DNA of 55,004 nt from Nanobdellota archaeon. GTDB lineage: Archaea; Nanobdellota; Nanobdellia; Woesearchaeales; UBA11576. A program made the translations under genes and the position numbers. The notes under the pieces were generated by a model. It did no database searches and was not told where the DNA came from. It worked only from the letters and a program-made list of their open reading frames with translations. This document shows positions 19,141 through 28,435 of this stretch, piece after piece; positions within the stretch are counted from its first letter, which is position 1, and every line of letters starts with the position of its first letter. The DNA is taken from contig JAHJSS010000018.1 in the NCBI GenBank assembly GCA_018830225.1, positions 1 through 55,004 on the forward strand, written 5' to 3'.

Positions 19141-21786
19141 TTATTCGACAAGGATTGCAGGCTTGCCAGGCATGGCGTTCTGGGCCTTCTTGTCCTTGCA
19201 GCCCTCAGCTTTCACGACGACTACATCAGCCTTGAACTCCTTGGAAAACCGTTGCTTGTTCTGCTCAAGGGCAGCGAACTCCTCCTCCTGGGAAGTCACC
19301 ATATCAGGTATCTTTGACCTGTCCCTGGCCAGCTTAGGCACCAGCTTAGACACGTCTGCGCTGTGCTCCTTATCCATCGTGGCCTTGATCAGCTCACCCA
19401 CGTTATACGTCTTCTCAAGCTCAGATTTAAGCTTCTTAAGGAAACTATACTTCCAGCCATCTGAGACAATAAGAGTTATCTTCTTAGGCCTCTCTATCTT
19501 CGCAAGCGCCAGTATGTCGCGGACATCCTTTAGCGCTGAAATAGCAACCTCTTCAGCAGCCTCTGCAGCAAGGTCTATCTTGCTTTCATCAGCCTCTGGC
19601 CATTCCGCAAGCGAGACAAAAGGCCTGTTGCCGAGCTTCTCCCAGAACTCCTCAGAAAGGTGAGGGTAGACCGGAGAGAGAAGCCGGATGAACACCTCGA
19701 GCTCCTTCCTCGTGCATCCTTCCTCGACGGAGTAGAACATCTCCTTGAGCTTTATCATGGCAAGGTTATACCTCAGGTTATCGAGATCATCAGTATACCC
19801 CTTCAGCAGCCTGTTGAACCTGCTCTGGTTCAGGGCACTCATCTTTCCAGACCTGAAACCATCCGCGAATGAGACAACACGGTTGACAAAACGCAGGCTG
19901 CCATTGATACCCTCATCGCTCCACTCAAGGTCCTTGTCAGGTGAGGCTATAGAGACCAGGAACATCCTCGCAGTGTCTATGCCGTGCGTCTTGCTGATCT
20001 CTTCAGGCAAGACCACATTGCCTCTGGATTTTGACATCACAACGCCTTCCTTGTGCAGCATGCCCTGGTTGAAGAGCCTGCTGAAAGGCTCGTCAAACTT
20101 GACAAGACCAAGGTCCCGAAGCGCCTTGGTAAAGAAACGCGCATATATCAGATGCATGCAGGCATGCTCAGCACCCCCTATGTAAAGGTCCACAGGCATC
20201 CAATAATCCACAGCATCAGGCTCAAAAGGAGCCTTGCTGTTCCTGCTATCAGTATAGCGCAGGAAGTACCAGCTGCTGTCAAAGAAAGTGTCCATGGTGT
20301 CTGTCTCACGACGGGCAGGCTTGCCGCACTTGGGGCACTTGCAATGGACGAAATCCTTGCTGGTAGCTAGCGGATTCCCTTCCCCAAACTTGACATTCTC
20401 AGGGAGCAGTACAGGCAGGTCTTTCTCAGGAACAGGCACTATGCCGCAAGAACCGCAATAAATCACTGGTATGGGCGTACCCCAGTAGCGCTGTCTGGAT
20501 ATCAGCCAGTCACGCAGCTTGTAATTGATAGTCTCCTTGCCCCAGCCCTTCTTCTCTGCAAATTTAGTTATCTTAGCCATTGCGTCAGAATTGTCCATGC
20601 CATCAAACTCGCCTGAATTGACAAGGACTCCCCTGTCGATGAATGCCCGGGCCATCTTGGAAGGGTTCAGTTCATAGCTTGAGGGAGAGATGACTATCTT
20701 GATAGGCAGGCCGTACTTCTTGGCAAACTCGAAATCACGCTGGTCGTGGGCAGGAACAGCCATTACAGCGCCTGTACCATACTCAAAAAGGGCATAATCA
20801 GCGACCCATAACGGGCACTTGTCGCCTGTGAACGGGTTGATGAAATACTTTCCCAGGAACCTGCCGTTCTTGGGCTTGCCCTCTGCAGTGCGCTCGATAG
20901 AAGACATCTTATTCACGTCCTGGACAAAGGACTTCACATCATGCTCAAAAGGCGTGCCTTCAGCCAATTCAGTCACGAGAGGGTGCTCTGCGGCCAAGAC
21001 AAGGTAGGTGATTCCATACACCGTGTCAGGCCTTGTGGTGAATGTGGATATGATCTTGCCAGTGTCAGAACCATCCTCATTGACGATCTTGAAATCAAGC
21101 AGTGTACCGTGGCTCTTGCCTATCCAGTTCTCCTGCATCATCTTTATGCGCTTAGGCCAGTCAAGCCTCTCAAGATGGCTGAGGAGCTCTTCAGAGTAGG
21201 CTGTAGTCCTTATGAACCACTGCTCAAGGTCCTTTGGCTCAACTTCAGTGTCCTCGTGGCGCCAGCACTTACCGTCGTGGACCTGCTCATTCGCAAGAAC
21301 AGTGCGGCACTTAGGGCACCAGTTCACGCTTGACGACTTCCTGTACACAAGACCTTTCTCCATGAACTTCAGGAAGAAGTACTGGTTCCACCTGTAATAT
21401 TCAGGGTCCGATGTCTTGACCATCCTGCCCCAGTCATAGCTCAGGCCGAGCTCCTTCTGCTGCCTGATGAAGTTTGCTATAGACTTGTCAGTGTAGGCTT
21501 TAGGATGCGTACCTGCATTTATTGCAGCGTTCTCAGCAGGCAGGCCAAAAGAGTCATAGCCCATAGGGTAGATTACGTTAAAACCCTTCATACGCTTGAA
21601 TCTGGTGTAGATATCCCCTATGATGTAGTTGAATGCGTGGCCCATATGAAGGCCAGAACCAGAAGGGTAAGGAAACATCTCAAGGACATATAGCTTCTTT
21701 CTCTTGCTGTCCTTTTCTACCTTGAATACGCTCGCGTCTTCCCACTTCTTCTGCCACTTTTTCTGGATAGCATTGAAACCTGACAT
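19141..21786 (-). CDS. leuS: Leucyl-tRNA synthetase, bacterial-type
   Basis: MFPYPSGSGLHMGHAFNYIIGDIYTRFKRMKGFNVIYPMGYDSFGLPAENAAI; KMSKS variant VVMSKSRGNVV; about 880 aa. Confidence 0.93.
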   Translation of the reverse strand: MSGFNAIQKKWQKKWEDASVFKVEKDSKRKKLYVLEMFPYPSGSGLHMGHAFNYIIGDIYTRFKRMKGFNVIYPMGYDSFGLPAENAAINAGTHPKAYTDKSIANFIRQQKELGLSYDWGRMVKTSDPEYYRWNQYFFLKFMEKGLVYRKSSSVNWCPKCRTVLANEQVHDGKCWRHEDTEVEPKDLEQWFIRTTAYSEELLSHLERLDWPKRIKMMQENWIGKSHGTLLDFKIVNEDGSDTGKIISTFTTRPDTVYGITYLVLAAEHPLVTELAEGTPFEHDVKSFVQDVNKMSSIERTAEGKPKNGRFLGKYFINPFTGDKCPLWVADYALFEYGTGAVMAVPAHDQRDFEFAKKYGLPIKIVISPSSYELNPSKMARAFIDRGVLVNSGEFDGMDNSDAMAKITKFAEKKGWGKETINYKLRDWLISRQRYWGTPIPVIYCGSCGIVPVPEKDLPVLLPENVKFGEGNPLATSKDFVHCKCPKCGKPARRETDTMDTFFDSSWYFLRYTDSRNSKAPFEPDAVDYWMPVDLYIGGAEHACMHLIYARFFTKALRDLGLVKFDEPFSRLFNQGMLHKEGVVMSKSRGNVVLPEEISKTHGIDTARMFLVSIASPDKDLEWSDEGINGSLRFVNRVVSFADGFRSGKMSALNQSRFNRLLKGYTDDLDNLRYNLAMIKLKEMFYSVEEGCTRKELEVFIRLLSPVYPHLSEEFWEKLGNRPFVSLAEWPEADESKIDLAAEAAEEVAISALKDVRDILALAKIERPKKITLIVSDGWKYSFLKKLKSELEKTYNVGELIKATMDKEHSADVSKLVPKLARDRSKIPDMVTSQEEEFAALEQNKQRFSKEFKADVVVVKAEGCKDKKAQNAMPGKPAILVE

Positions 21787-21831
21787 AAACACCACGAACC
21801 GACAATCCTCTTATATACTTTATCAAAACAA

Positions 21832-21995
21832 GGCCTTATTGAAAAGCTCGCTCCGCTCGGGTGCCGCCAGGCTCGCCCAAGTGATGTTTTGAGCTTAGGC
21901 GCTGTTCCCCCGTAGGGGGCAACCCCCAACGACGCGCCTTATTTTATTGCAGTCGTGGGCTCGCAAAGGGCGGCACCTACCTTTTCAATAAGGCC
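21832..21995. repeat. Hairpin-rich inverted-repeat element C upstream of leuS promoter
   Basis: GGCCTTATTGAAAAG (21832-21846) / CTTTTCAATAAGGCC (21981-21995), then GGTGCCGCC (21860-21868) / GGCGGCACC (21969-21977). Internal CCCCCGTAGGGGG. Confidence 0.85.
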
Positions 21996-22048
21996 AAAAA
22001 CAGATTATGGCAATATCCCACAATCAAGCTTGACAAACGATATGAAGC

Positions 22049-23143
22049 TTATTGTAGCCGCTGCTGCGGGTCGGTGCTGACCAGTATCTGTCTCTCGTCG
22101 AGCTCAGCATAGTTTATCCTACCCTTCAGCTTAAGCTCCTTAAGGTAGGCATAGAAGGAAGTCCTTCCACAGAGCTGCTTCTCATTGACAACAATCTCCT
22201 CCAGCTCCTTGGTCGAGTACTTGTTCTCACCGACGAGGTCAAGTATGAACTTAAGCACATATCCCTTCCTGTTAGGCAGGACCCTGGACATTATATGCCT
22301 CTGGAAGCTATTTGGGGCAGGGCTCACCTGCTGGACTACTGGCTGGACCTGCTGCATGACGGGCAGGGGCTGTGGAGGAGCCTGTTGAGATATGGCTTTA
22401 AGGGCCTGAATCTGCTGTGAAAGCTCACTTTTTGCCTCAAGAATATGAGATTTTGCCAGATTTTTCGTATTTTCAAGCTCTTTCTGGGAATTATAGAGCT
22501 CGTCCCTGACAGAATCCAGGCTTGCCTTAAGCTCATTATTTTCGCCTTTAAGGCCATTTACGAGCTCTCTGAGCTTAGAATATGCCTCAAGCCAATTCTT
22601 CTGTATCCCTTCAATATCCTGCTTCAGGGCCTCTTCTTTTGTCTTCTGGCGATCGATATGCGCTGAAAGGTAGTCCACCCAGGTCTTAAGGCGTTTAAGC
22701 TCATGTTCTGAGGCCTCCCTATGCTCTTTAAGGCTGTTATGGACCTCACTTTTCAGCTCGTCCTTATGTGTTAAAATGGCTCTAGAAAGCTCCTGGTGCC
22801 TGTTTTCGAGGTTTTCAGCCATCTGGGCAGTCCTAGAATGGCTAGAACTCAGATCGCTATGGGAACTATGCAATTTTTGGTGGTTTTCTGTGATTTTCTC
22901 GTATTTTTGCAATAGTTTCAGGTTATGCTCAGAAAGCCTCTGGTTAGACCTATTTAAATAGTCTATCCACTGGCCTATCTTTTCCATATCTTTCTGGTTG
23001 GAATCGACCTTGTGATTGATCTCACCAATGTCGGTCTTTATCTGCGCAAATGCTTGGGCTAGTTGCTCTGAGAAAGTAGTAAATTTGCGTTCAAGCTCTT
23101 TCTTCTTTTTTCCCCCTAAGATCTGAAAAACCATCAAAATCAC
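22049..23143 (-). CDS. Long coiled-coil protein with C-terminal wHTH-like domain
   Basis: About 220 aa of heptad-like sequence, two WxDYL motifs, then YVLKFILDLVGENKYSTKELEEIVVNEKQLCGRTSFYAYLKELKLKGRI. Confidence 0.65.
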   Translation of the reverse strand: MILMVFQILGGKKKKELERKFTTFSEQLAQAFAQIKTDIGEINHKVDSNQKDMEKIGQWIDYLNRSNQRLSEHNLKLLQKYEKITENHQKLHSSHSDLSSSHSRTAQMAENLENRHQELSRAILTHKDELKSEVHNSLKEHREASEHELKRLKTWVDYLSAHIDRQKTKEEALKQDIEGIQKNWLEAYSKLRELVNGLKGENNELKASLDSVRDELYNSQKELENTKNLAKSHILEAKSELSQQIQALKAISQQAPPQPLPVMQQVQPVVQQVSPAPNSFQRHIMSRVLPNRKGYVLKFILDLVGENKYSTKELEEIVVNEKQLCGRTSFYAYLKELKLKGRINYAELDERQILVSTDPQQRLQ

Positions 23144-23194
23144 CCTTGAATTCCCGTATGAAAACCATTGAAATATTTAAATCTTGCTGTTTAG

Positions 23195-23495
23195 TTCGTG
23201 TTCAGTACGTACTGAACCTGAACCTGATAGACCACCAAAAAACGCGACAAAACAGGCCAAAAAGGTATATTTTTAGTTCAGTACGAACCTGAACCTGAAC
23301 TGAATTCACGATGAGTACGAACCTGAACAAGGGCAAGATATCATTTATTTGTCGACGAGAAAAAAGATGGACCACGTCAAGAAGGGGTTCGGTACGGATC
23401 AGGTCCGAACTTGGCCGAACCTGCTTATAACGCCTAAAACGCCCGAATTCAGCTGAATCAGCCAGGTCCGAACCTAGAGCGAACCTGGTCCGGGA
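23195..23495. promoter_or_regulatory. Iteron/operator-like array of GAACCTG / GTTCAG half-sites
   Basis: Perfect palindrome GTTCAGTACGTACTGAAC (23200-23217) plus clustered direct and inverted half-sites at 23212-23227, 23276-23307, 23313-23328, 23386-23423 and 23462-23493. Confidence 0.7.
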
Positions 23496-24018
23496 AAAAA
23501 ACGGGCAGTTATGGGGCAGTAATTTCGGCAGGTGAGAATGAATGGAGATGGGTGCGGCCAGGAGCCTCAATTCCAACAACAAAATATAGATTGTGAAAAA
23601 TGTTTTAAAATGGTCTCTTTTCAATAATTATTTTGTAATTTATATTTTAGAGATTATTAAGGTTGTAAAACAGCTGAAAATAGGAGGCAAGTGAGCCCAA
23701 AAAAAAAGCATAAGATGATTGGAAATATGGTGGTATAAACAGTGGCCTGAGAAAGTGGTCCTCTAAAATAAGGCAAAAAATGGTCCAAAACCCTGAAAGT
23801 GATAGGTCAGAAAACAACAAAATCCGGGAAAACAGGCTGAAAAGCATCTAGGAAGGGCAATAATCTCTGAAAAGTGAGGGGTTAGAACGTGTTCAGGGCA
23901 TGAAAAACTCCCGGAATACGCTTAAAAATGAGAGAATAGATGGTAATAGCTTGTTGAAGAGCATAAAAATCAATAAAACCAATAGAAAAATCAAAAAATT
24001 TTGTCAAAAGCGGCAGAA

Positions 24019-24216
24019 TCAGAACTTCTTGAACTGGGCTGCGGTGTCTATAAGGTCCACGTGGCCCATAAGCTGCTGCCTGCAGCAGTACCTATCGAGA
24101 CCAAGATCATCAAGAACCTTCTTCATATGCTCTCCTTTGGCAACCCTGGCCTGGAAATCCTCCCAGAGGTGCGCTATAGGCTTGCCACAGCTCCAGCATC
24201 GTATCGGAATTATCAT
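24019..24216 (-). CDS. rpoN: DNA-directed RNA polymerase subunit N (Rpb10)
   Basis: MIIPIRCWSCGKPI...LDRYCCRQQLMGHVDLI. Confidence 0.95.
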   Translation of the reverse strand: MIIPIRCWSCGKPIAHLWEDFQARVAKGEHMKKVLDDLGLDRYCCRQQLMGHVDLIDTAAQFKKF

Positions 24217-24302
24217 ATTTTTTCACCTTAGTTATCAAAAAAGCATGAAAAAGTGAGGCAAAATGGTTATTGCCGGGGTTCATAGTGCATATAGCGCCTG
24301 AA

Positions 24303-24716
24303 TCACCTGTAGGACTTCTGCCTCATAGCCCTTGCCTTTGAATCATTAGGCTTACGGGTCTCCTTAAACCTTGTATCTGCGACCAGGAATGAACGGTCAT
24401 ATTCCAAAAGCATCCGCTTGACCTTCTCGCCGCCAAACTCAGAGAGAGCCTTTCCCATAGCCTGCCTAATGGCATCCACCTGGGACATGACACCGCCCCC
24501 ATGGACATTGACGTCGATGTGGACCTTTGACGCGAGGTCTCCCAACAGGATCAATGGCTCCTGGATCCTCATCCTGGCAAGCTTAGGCTCAAAAGAGTCA
24601 AGCATCTGCCCATTTATCCTCACCAGTCCGTTGCCTGCTGTCAGCGTAAGCCTTGCTATCGAACGCTTCCTTGTCCCTGACGTGTTAATAACCTTTGATT
24701 TAGTCAACCTTACCAC
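24303..24716 (-). CDS. rps9: Ribosomal protein uS9
   Basis: TSGTRKRSIARLTL...GGGVMSQVDAIRQAMGKAL...RQKSYR. Confidence 0.94.
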   Translation of the reverse strand: MVRLTKSKVINTSGTRKRSIARLTLTAGNGLVRINGQMLDSFEPKLARMRIQEPLILLGDLASKVHIDVNVHGGGVMSQVDAIRQAMGKALSEFGGEKVKRMLLEYDRSFLVADTRFKETRKPNDSKARAMRQKSYR

Positions 24717-25116
24717 CTAAAAACCTTGAAATATTCTTGATTGAAACATAACTGACTGTCAGTTTCGAAGCATCTGCTTCCTTGAACCTGACCTGCTTCT
24801 GATCCTTGAACTGAGCAGGAATCCCCTGCCAGCACATGATGTTCTTGAAGGCTGTAATTCCTCTGGGCTTCTTGTAGGGCAGCATGTCCCTGATGAGCCT
24901 CTTAAGCAGCATATCTGGAGCTCGGATGTAATGCGGGCCCTTGGCCCATGTCCCCCTAGCCACTTTCTGCTTGAACTTTGCCAGGACAACCTCTTTCTTG
25001 CCGGAAATCACTGCCTTCTCAGCATTGACTATGTCGATCTTCTCTCCCAGCAGAGCCTTCTTTGCAACAATGGCTCCCAGCCTTCCAACAATCTGATCTG
25101 TTGCGTCTACTATCAT
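24700..25116 (-). CDS. rpl13: Ribosomal protein uL13
   Basis: DATDQIVGRLGAIVAKKALLGEKIDIVNAEKAVISG. Confidence 0.94.
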   Translation of the reverse strand: MIVDATDQIVGRLGAIVAKKALLGEKIDIVNAEKAVISGKKEVVLAKFKQKVARGTWAKGPHYIRAPDMLLKRLIRDMLPYKKPRGITAFKNIMCWQGIPAQFKDQKQVRFKEADASKLTVSYVSIKNISRFLGGKVD

Positions 25117-25117
25117 T

Positions 25118-25483
25118 TTATCCTATTATCCTTATCTCTGATGGTTTCGGATTCTTCTGCATCAAATCCGATATCGAAAGGACAGCGCAGTTCTGCTTCT
25201 TAAGCTTCTCGACCGCGCCTTCTGAAAACGCGAATGCCACAACAGTCACCTTGTGGTCAAGCACTCCTGAGCCTAGGACCTTCCCAGGCACTACAACAGT
25301 CTCATTGTCCTTTGTGAACCGGTTTATCCTTGACAGGTTAACTGCACGCCTGTTCCTTGTAGGCCTCTCTAGGTCAGAGGCAAGCCTCTTCCAGAACGCG
25401 GAAGAGTCCTCGATAGCCTTCTTCTTCAGCTCCGCAACCAGGCTCCTGAGATGCGGATTTGTCGGACCTGTTCTCGTCGGCAT
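25118..25483 (-). CDS. rpl18e: Ribosomal protein eL18
   Basis: TGPTNPHLRSLVAELKKKA...VVVPGKVLGSGVLDHKVTVVA. Confidence 0.93.
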   Translation of the reverse strand: MPTRTGPTNPHLRSLVAELKKKAIEDSSAFWKRLASDLERPTRNRRAVNLSRINRFTKDNETVVVPGKVLGSGVLDHKVTVVAFAFSEGAVEKLKKQNCAVLSISDLMQKNPKPSEIRIIG

Positions 25484-25530
25484 TTTCAGTTCGGATTTGG
25501 TATGAACTTACATGAACCTATGAATTTGAA

Positions 25531-25700
25531 TGCGGGGGACGGGGTTTGAACCCGCGCAGGCACTAAGCCATACGGCCCTCAACCGTACCCGTTTGATCTG
25601 TCGGAATGCTGCGCTTTCCGAACATGCTCAGAAACGTAACCCGTTTCTGACATGTTATGAAATGAACATTCACAACAATTGACCACTCCGGCACCCCCGC
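25531..25700 (-). tRNA. tRNA-Leu(GAG) with ~86-nt insertion in the D-loop
   Basis: Acceptor GCGGGGG/CCCCCGC; anticodon arm TACGG-TTGAGGG-CCGTA; long variable arm TGGCTTAGTGCC; T-arm GCGGG-TTCAAAC-CCCGT. Insertion about 25595-25680. Confidence 0.88.
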
Positions 25701-25730
25701 AAATGATCGTTGACGATCCGCCAGGGGGAG

Positions 25731-26519
25731 TCACTTGACGAGGTTCACAACCTCATCGCACTTCTTCTGGATAGCATCAATAGCGGTTGACACAATATCC
25801 TTCACAGAGAGCTGACCCCAAGACTCTACAGTGAAAACGAAATCTGTATTTGATTCGTTGAGCTTGATGTGCTGGGGGTCTGCCTCTGCGCAAGCACCGC
25901 ACAGGTGGCATCGCAGAAGGTTGTCCTTATTGATCACGAGTTCCTTGTTCTTGACAGAGTAAACATCCACAGGGCATGAGTCAGCGACCGCCTTAGGGTC
26001 CTCAACACCCTTCTTGACATCGATTACCGGCTTATACTTGTAATAAGCAAGCGCAGGAGACCATTTAGCATGCTCCTTGCCCTTGCCAAGCACAGCAGTC
26101 GCCTCAAGCTCCAGCGTGTGCCCCTTTATCAGCTTCACAATAGGCATCTTAGGATACACCGGCACAACCTTGGGATCCTTTGACTTAAGCTCTGAAGCGT
26201 AAACATAACCAGGCCCTTTTGCCTTGAGAGAGAGCTCAAGCTGGCACTTGGAGCACCCCTCACCTTTGCAGGTGCACTCCTCAGGCAGGTTGTAGGCCGT
26301 AAGGTCCGTCGACAAGGGAATCAACCCGAGCCTATGAGCAATCATCTCGTCATAGATCACAGAGCTGTTCTTCCTCAACTCAACATCCTCTATGGCAATT
26401 GTAGGAACTTCATCAATGATAGTCTTCCTGAGCATGTTGGCAAAAGCAGGCGTCGCGCCCTTGAGCAGGAACGTTACCCTGTTCTGCTTCTTGTTTTGTT
26501 CAATCAGTTCGACTTCCAT
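25731..26519 (-). CDS. rpoD: DNA-directed RNA polymerase subunit D (with Fe-S domain)
   Basis: FANMLRKTIIDEVPTIAIEDVELRKNSSVIYDEMIAHRLGLIPL; ferredoxin-like CxxCGAC region. Confidence 0.94.
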   Translation of the reverse strand: MEVELIEQNKKQNRVTFLLKGATPAFANMLRKTIIDEVPTIAIEDVELRKNSSVIYDEMIAHRLGLIPLSTDLTAYNLPEECTCKGEGCSKCQLELSLKAKGPGYVYASELKSKDPKVVPVYPKMPIVKLIKGHTLELEATAVLGKGKEHAKWSPALAYYKYKPVIDVKKGVEDPKAVADSCPVDVYSVKNKELVINKDNLLRCHLCGACAEADPQHIKLNESNTDFVFTVESWGQLSVKDIVSTAIDAIQKKCDEVVNLVK

Positions 26520-26528
26520 TTTGTACCT

Positions 26529-27065
26529 TCAGACCCTTCTTCCTCTCCTGCCGCCTTTCTTCCTGCAGCCATCATGCGGGACAGGAGTGACGTCCTGTAT
26601 TATACCTATCCTAAGGCCCATCCTTGACAAGGCCCTCACTGCGGCCTGTGCGCCAGGTCCTGGAGAGCTAGGGCCGGAATGGCCTCCAGGAGCCCTTATC
26701 TTAACATGAATGCCAGTTATCCCGCGCTCCATCGCAATCTCTGCAGCCCGCTTAGCAGCCATCATAGCTGCTGTAGGGGAAGATTCCATCCTGTCAGACT
26801 TGACTACCTGACCACCAGATGTCCTTGCAATAGACTCTGTACCTGTTATGTCTGTGATGTGGATTATCGTGTTGTTGAATGAAGAGAAAATATGACAAAG
26901 ACCCCATCTTATCTGCCTTCTCTCCTGCCTTGGCCTCTGATAATCCTGCCTAGGCGGTCTCTGCTGAGGCCTTTCCTGCTGAAGCGTTTCCTGCTGCGGC
27001 CTTTCCTGCTGAGGCCTCTCCTGCCCTGCTTCAGGTTGTCTTGCGGTCGTGTTTTCTTCAGCCAT
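26529..27065 (-). CDS. rps11: Ribosomal protein uS11 with N-terminal QERPQ-repeat extension
   Basis: [21 protein letters not shown]...[19 protein letters not shown]...[21 protein letters not shown]. Confidence 0.95.
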   Translation of the reverse strand: MAEENTTARQPEAGQERPQQERPQQETLQQERPQQRPPRQDYQRPRQERRQIRWGLCHIFSSFNNTIIHITDITGTESIARTSGGQVVKSDRMESSPTAAMMAAKRAAEIAMERGITGIHVKIRAPGGHSGPSSPGPGAQAAVRALSRMGLRIGIIQDVTPVPHDGCRKKGGRRGRRV

Positions 27066-27066
27066 A

Positions 27067-27741
27067 TTATTCCTCTTTCTTGGCCTTTGCCTCTGCTGCC
27101 TTCTTAGCAGGCTTCTTAGCCTTGGGTCTTTCCTTTGGTCTTTCCTTTGGTCTTTCCTCGGGCTTCTTCTCTTTCTTGTCCTCCTTCTTGACTATCTTCT
27201 CCTTCACTTCCTTCTCCTTGACTGCCCTTGATGCGACCCTCTCAGGATGCTCTGGATCGCTGAGCCTAGAGCGGGCCCTGAAGTTTATCTGGCCCTCTTC
27301 CTTCAAAGGAACAAGATATGAAGGTGATGTCACCAGCTTATCGCCGATGCAGATATGAGCGTGTGTGATGAACTGCCTTGCCTGCTTCATGCTGTTCGCG
27401 AGGTTCTTCTTGTAGACGATAGTCTGAAGCCTCCTCTCAAGAACATCCCTCAATGAGATTGAAAGAATAGCGTCGAGAGCCGCTTCAGGAGACAGAAGGC
27501 CATACCTCCTCATCCTCTCAAGAAGGAGCTCCTTTTCCTTATCCGCCTGCGGCCCTGAGAGCGTGACCAGCTTCTTTGCCTGCGCAGTGGCGTCCCTCAA
27601 GAAAGAGACCATCTTCCATATCTCTGTCTTGTTCTTGAAGCCATACTCCTGCATAAGCTGCTTCTCTTCTTCTATCCTTGCCCTTTGCCAGGGATGCCCT
27701 GGCGTGGTATACTTTTTCCTGTGTTTCTTAGGATCTCCCAT
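27067..27741 (-). CDS. rps4: Ribosomal protein uS4 with KERP/Lys-rich C-terminal tail
   Basis: [26 protein letters not shown]...[28 protein letters not shown]. Confidence 0.95.
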   Translation of the reverse strand: MGDPKKHRKKYTTPGHPWQRARIEEEKQLMQEYGFKNKTEIWKMVSFLRDATAQAKKLVTLSGPQADKEKELLLERMRRYGLLSPEAALDAILSISLRDVLERRLQTIVYKKNLANSMKQARQFITHAHICIGDKLVTSPSYLVPLKEEGQINFRARSRLSDPEHPERVASRAVKEKEVKEKIVKKEDKKEKKPEERPKERPKERPKAKKPAKKAAEAKAKKEE

Positions 27742-27755
27742 CTTACAATCTCAGC

Positions 27756-28256
27756 TTATTTTCCGCCTTTGGCAGCAGGAGCTGCAGTCTTCTTCCTCTT
27801 CACTCCCAGCCCTTTGCCTTTCTTCTTCCTGAAGTTGTTCTTGGTCTTCTGACCTCTTACAGGAAGGCCCAGCATATGCCTTACGCCCTTATATGAGCGT
27901 ATTTTCTTCATTAGCTTGATGTCATTCTCGACCTGCCACTTCAAATCAGCTCCTATGATGTGCCTATTTTCTCCTGTCTCTGCATACTTCCTCCTGTTGA
28001 GCATCCAGACAGGGAAACCATATTTTGACGGCTCTTTGAGTATCTCATTGAGCCTTTTGACCTCATCAGCGTTGAGCTGCCCGGTAATCTTCTTCTTGTC
28101 TATCCTTGAGAAAGTGCATACTGCATTGGCAAACATGAAACTTACACCCTTAATCTTGTTAAGAGAATGTCCTATAGGCTTTGACCCGTCCAGGTCTGTG
28201 TCGGCAATTCGTACGATATGCCTATAATCTTCCTTCATTTGCTTAGGTTCTACCAT
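27756..28256 (-). CDS. rps13: Ribosomal protein uS13
   Basis: VRIADTDLDGSKPIGHSLNKIKGVSFMFANAVC...YKGVRHMLGLPVRGQKTKNNFRK. Confidence 0.95.
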   Translation of the reverse strand: MVEPKQMKEDYRHIVRIADTDLDGSKPIGHSLNKIKGVSFMFANAVCTFSRIDKKKITGQLNADEVKRLNEILKEPSKYGFPVWMLNRRKYAETGENRHIIGADLKWQVENDIKLMKKIRSYKGVRHMLGLPVRGQKTKNNFRKKKGKGLGVKRKKTAAPAAKGGK

Positions 28257-28304
28257 TTTAATCGCTAATTATCCTTATTTTGAGTTTAAAAAAGCTTAGA
28301 AGGC

Positions 28305-28334
28305 GGTTTTTAGCAATAATAATTGCTTAAAACC
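28305..28334. repeat. Hairpin upstream of rps13 promoter
   Basis: GGTTTTTAGCAAT-AATA-ATTGCTTAAAACC (13-bp stem, one mismatch). Confidence 0.75.
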
Positions 28335-28435
28335 CTAAACGCGCCCAAAAAGCCTTTGAACTCGGGTTTTTTGATGATGCTTCCAAAATCTGGGTTCTAT
28401 ATAAAGCTATTGAAACCTGCTCTGAAGAGCAAAAG

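Noticed and set aside
21832-21995. Simple intrinsic terminator for the upstream gene
   Set aside because: Too long and composite, lacks a clear 3' T-run on the minus strand, and related elements occur between divergent promoters and inside a coding gene. A terminator role for some copies is not excluded.
23900-24256. 118-aa plus-strand ORF
   Set aside because: Overlaps rpoN in antisense; rpoN is certain.
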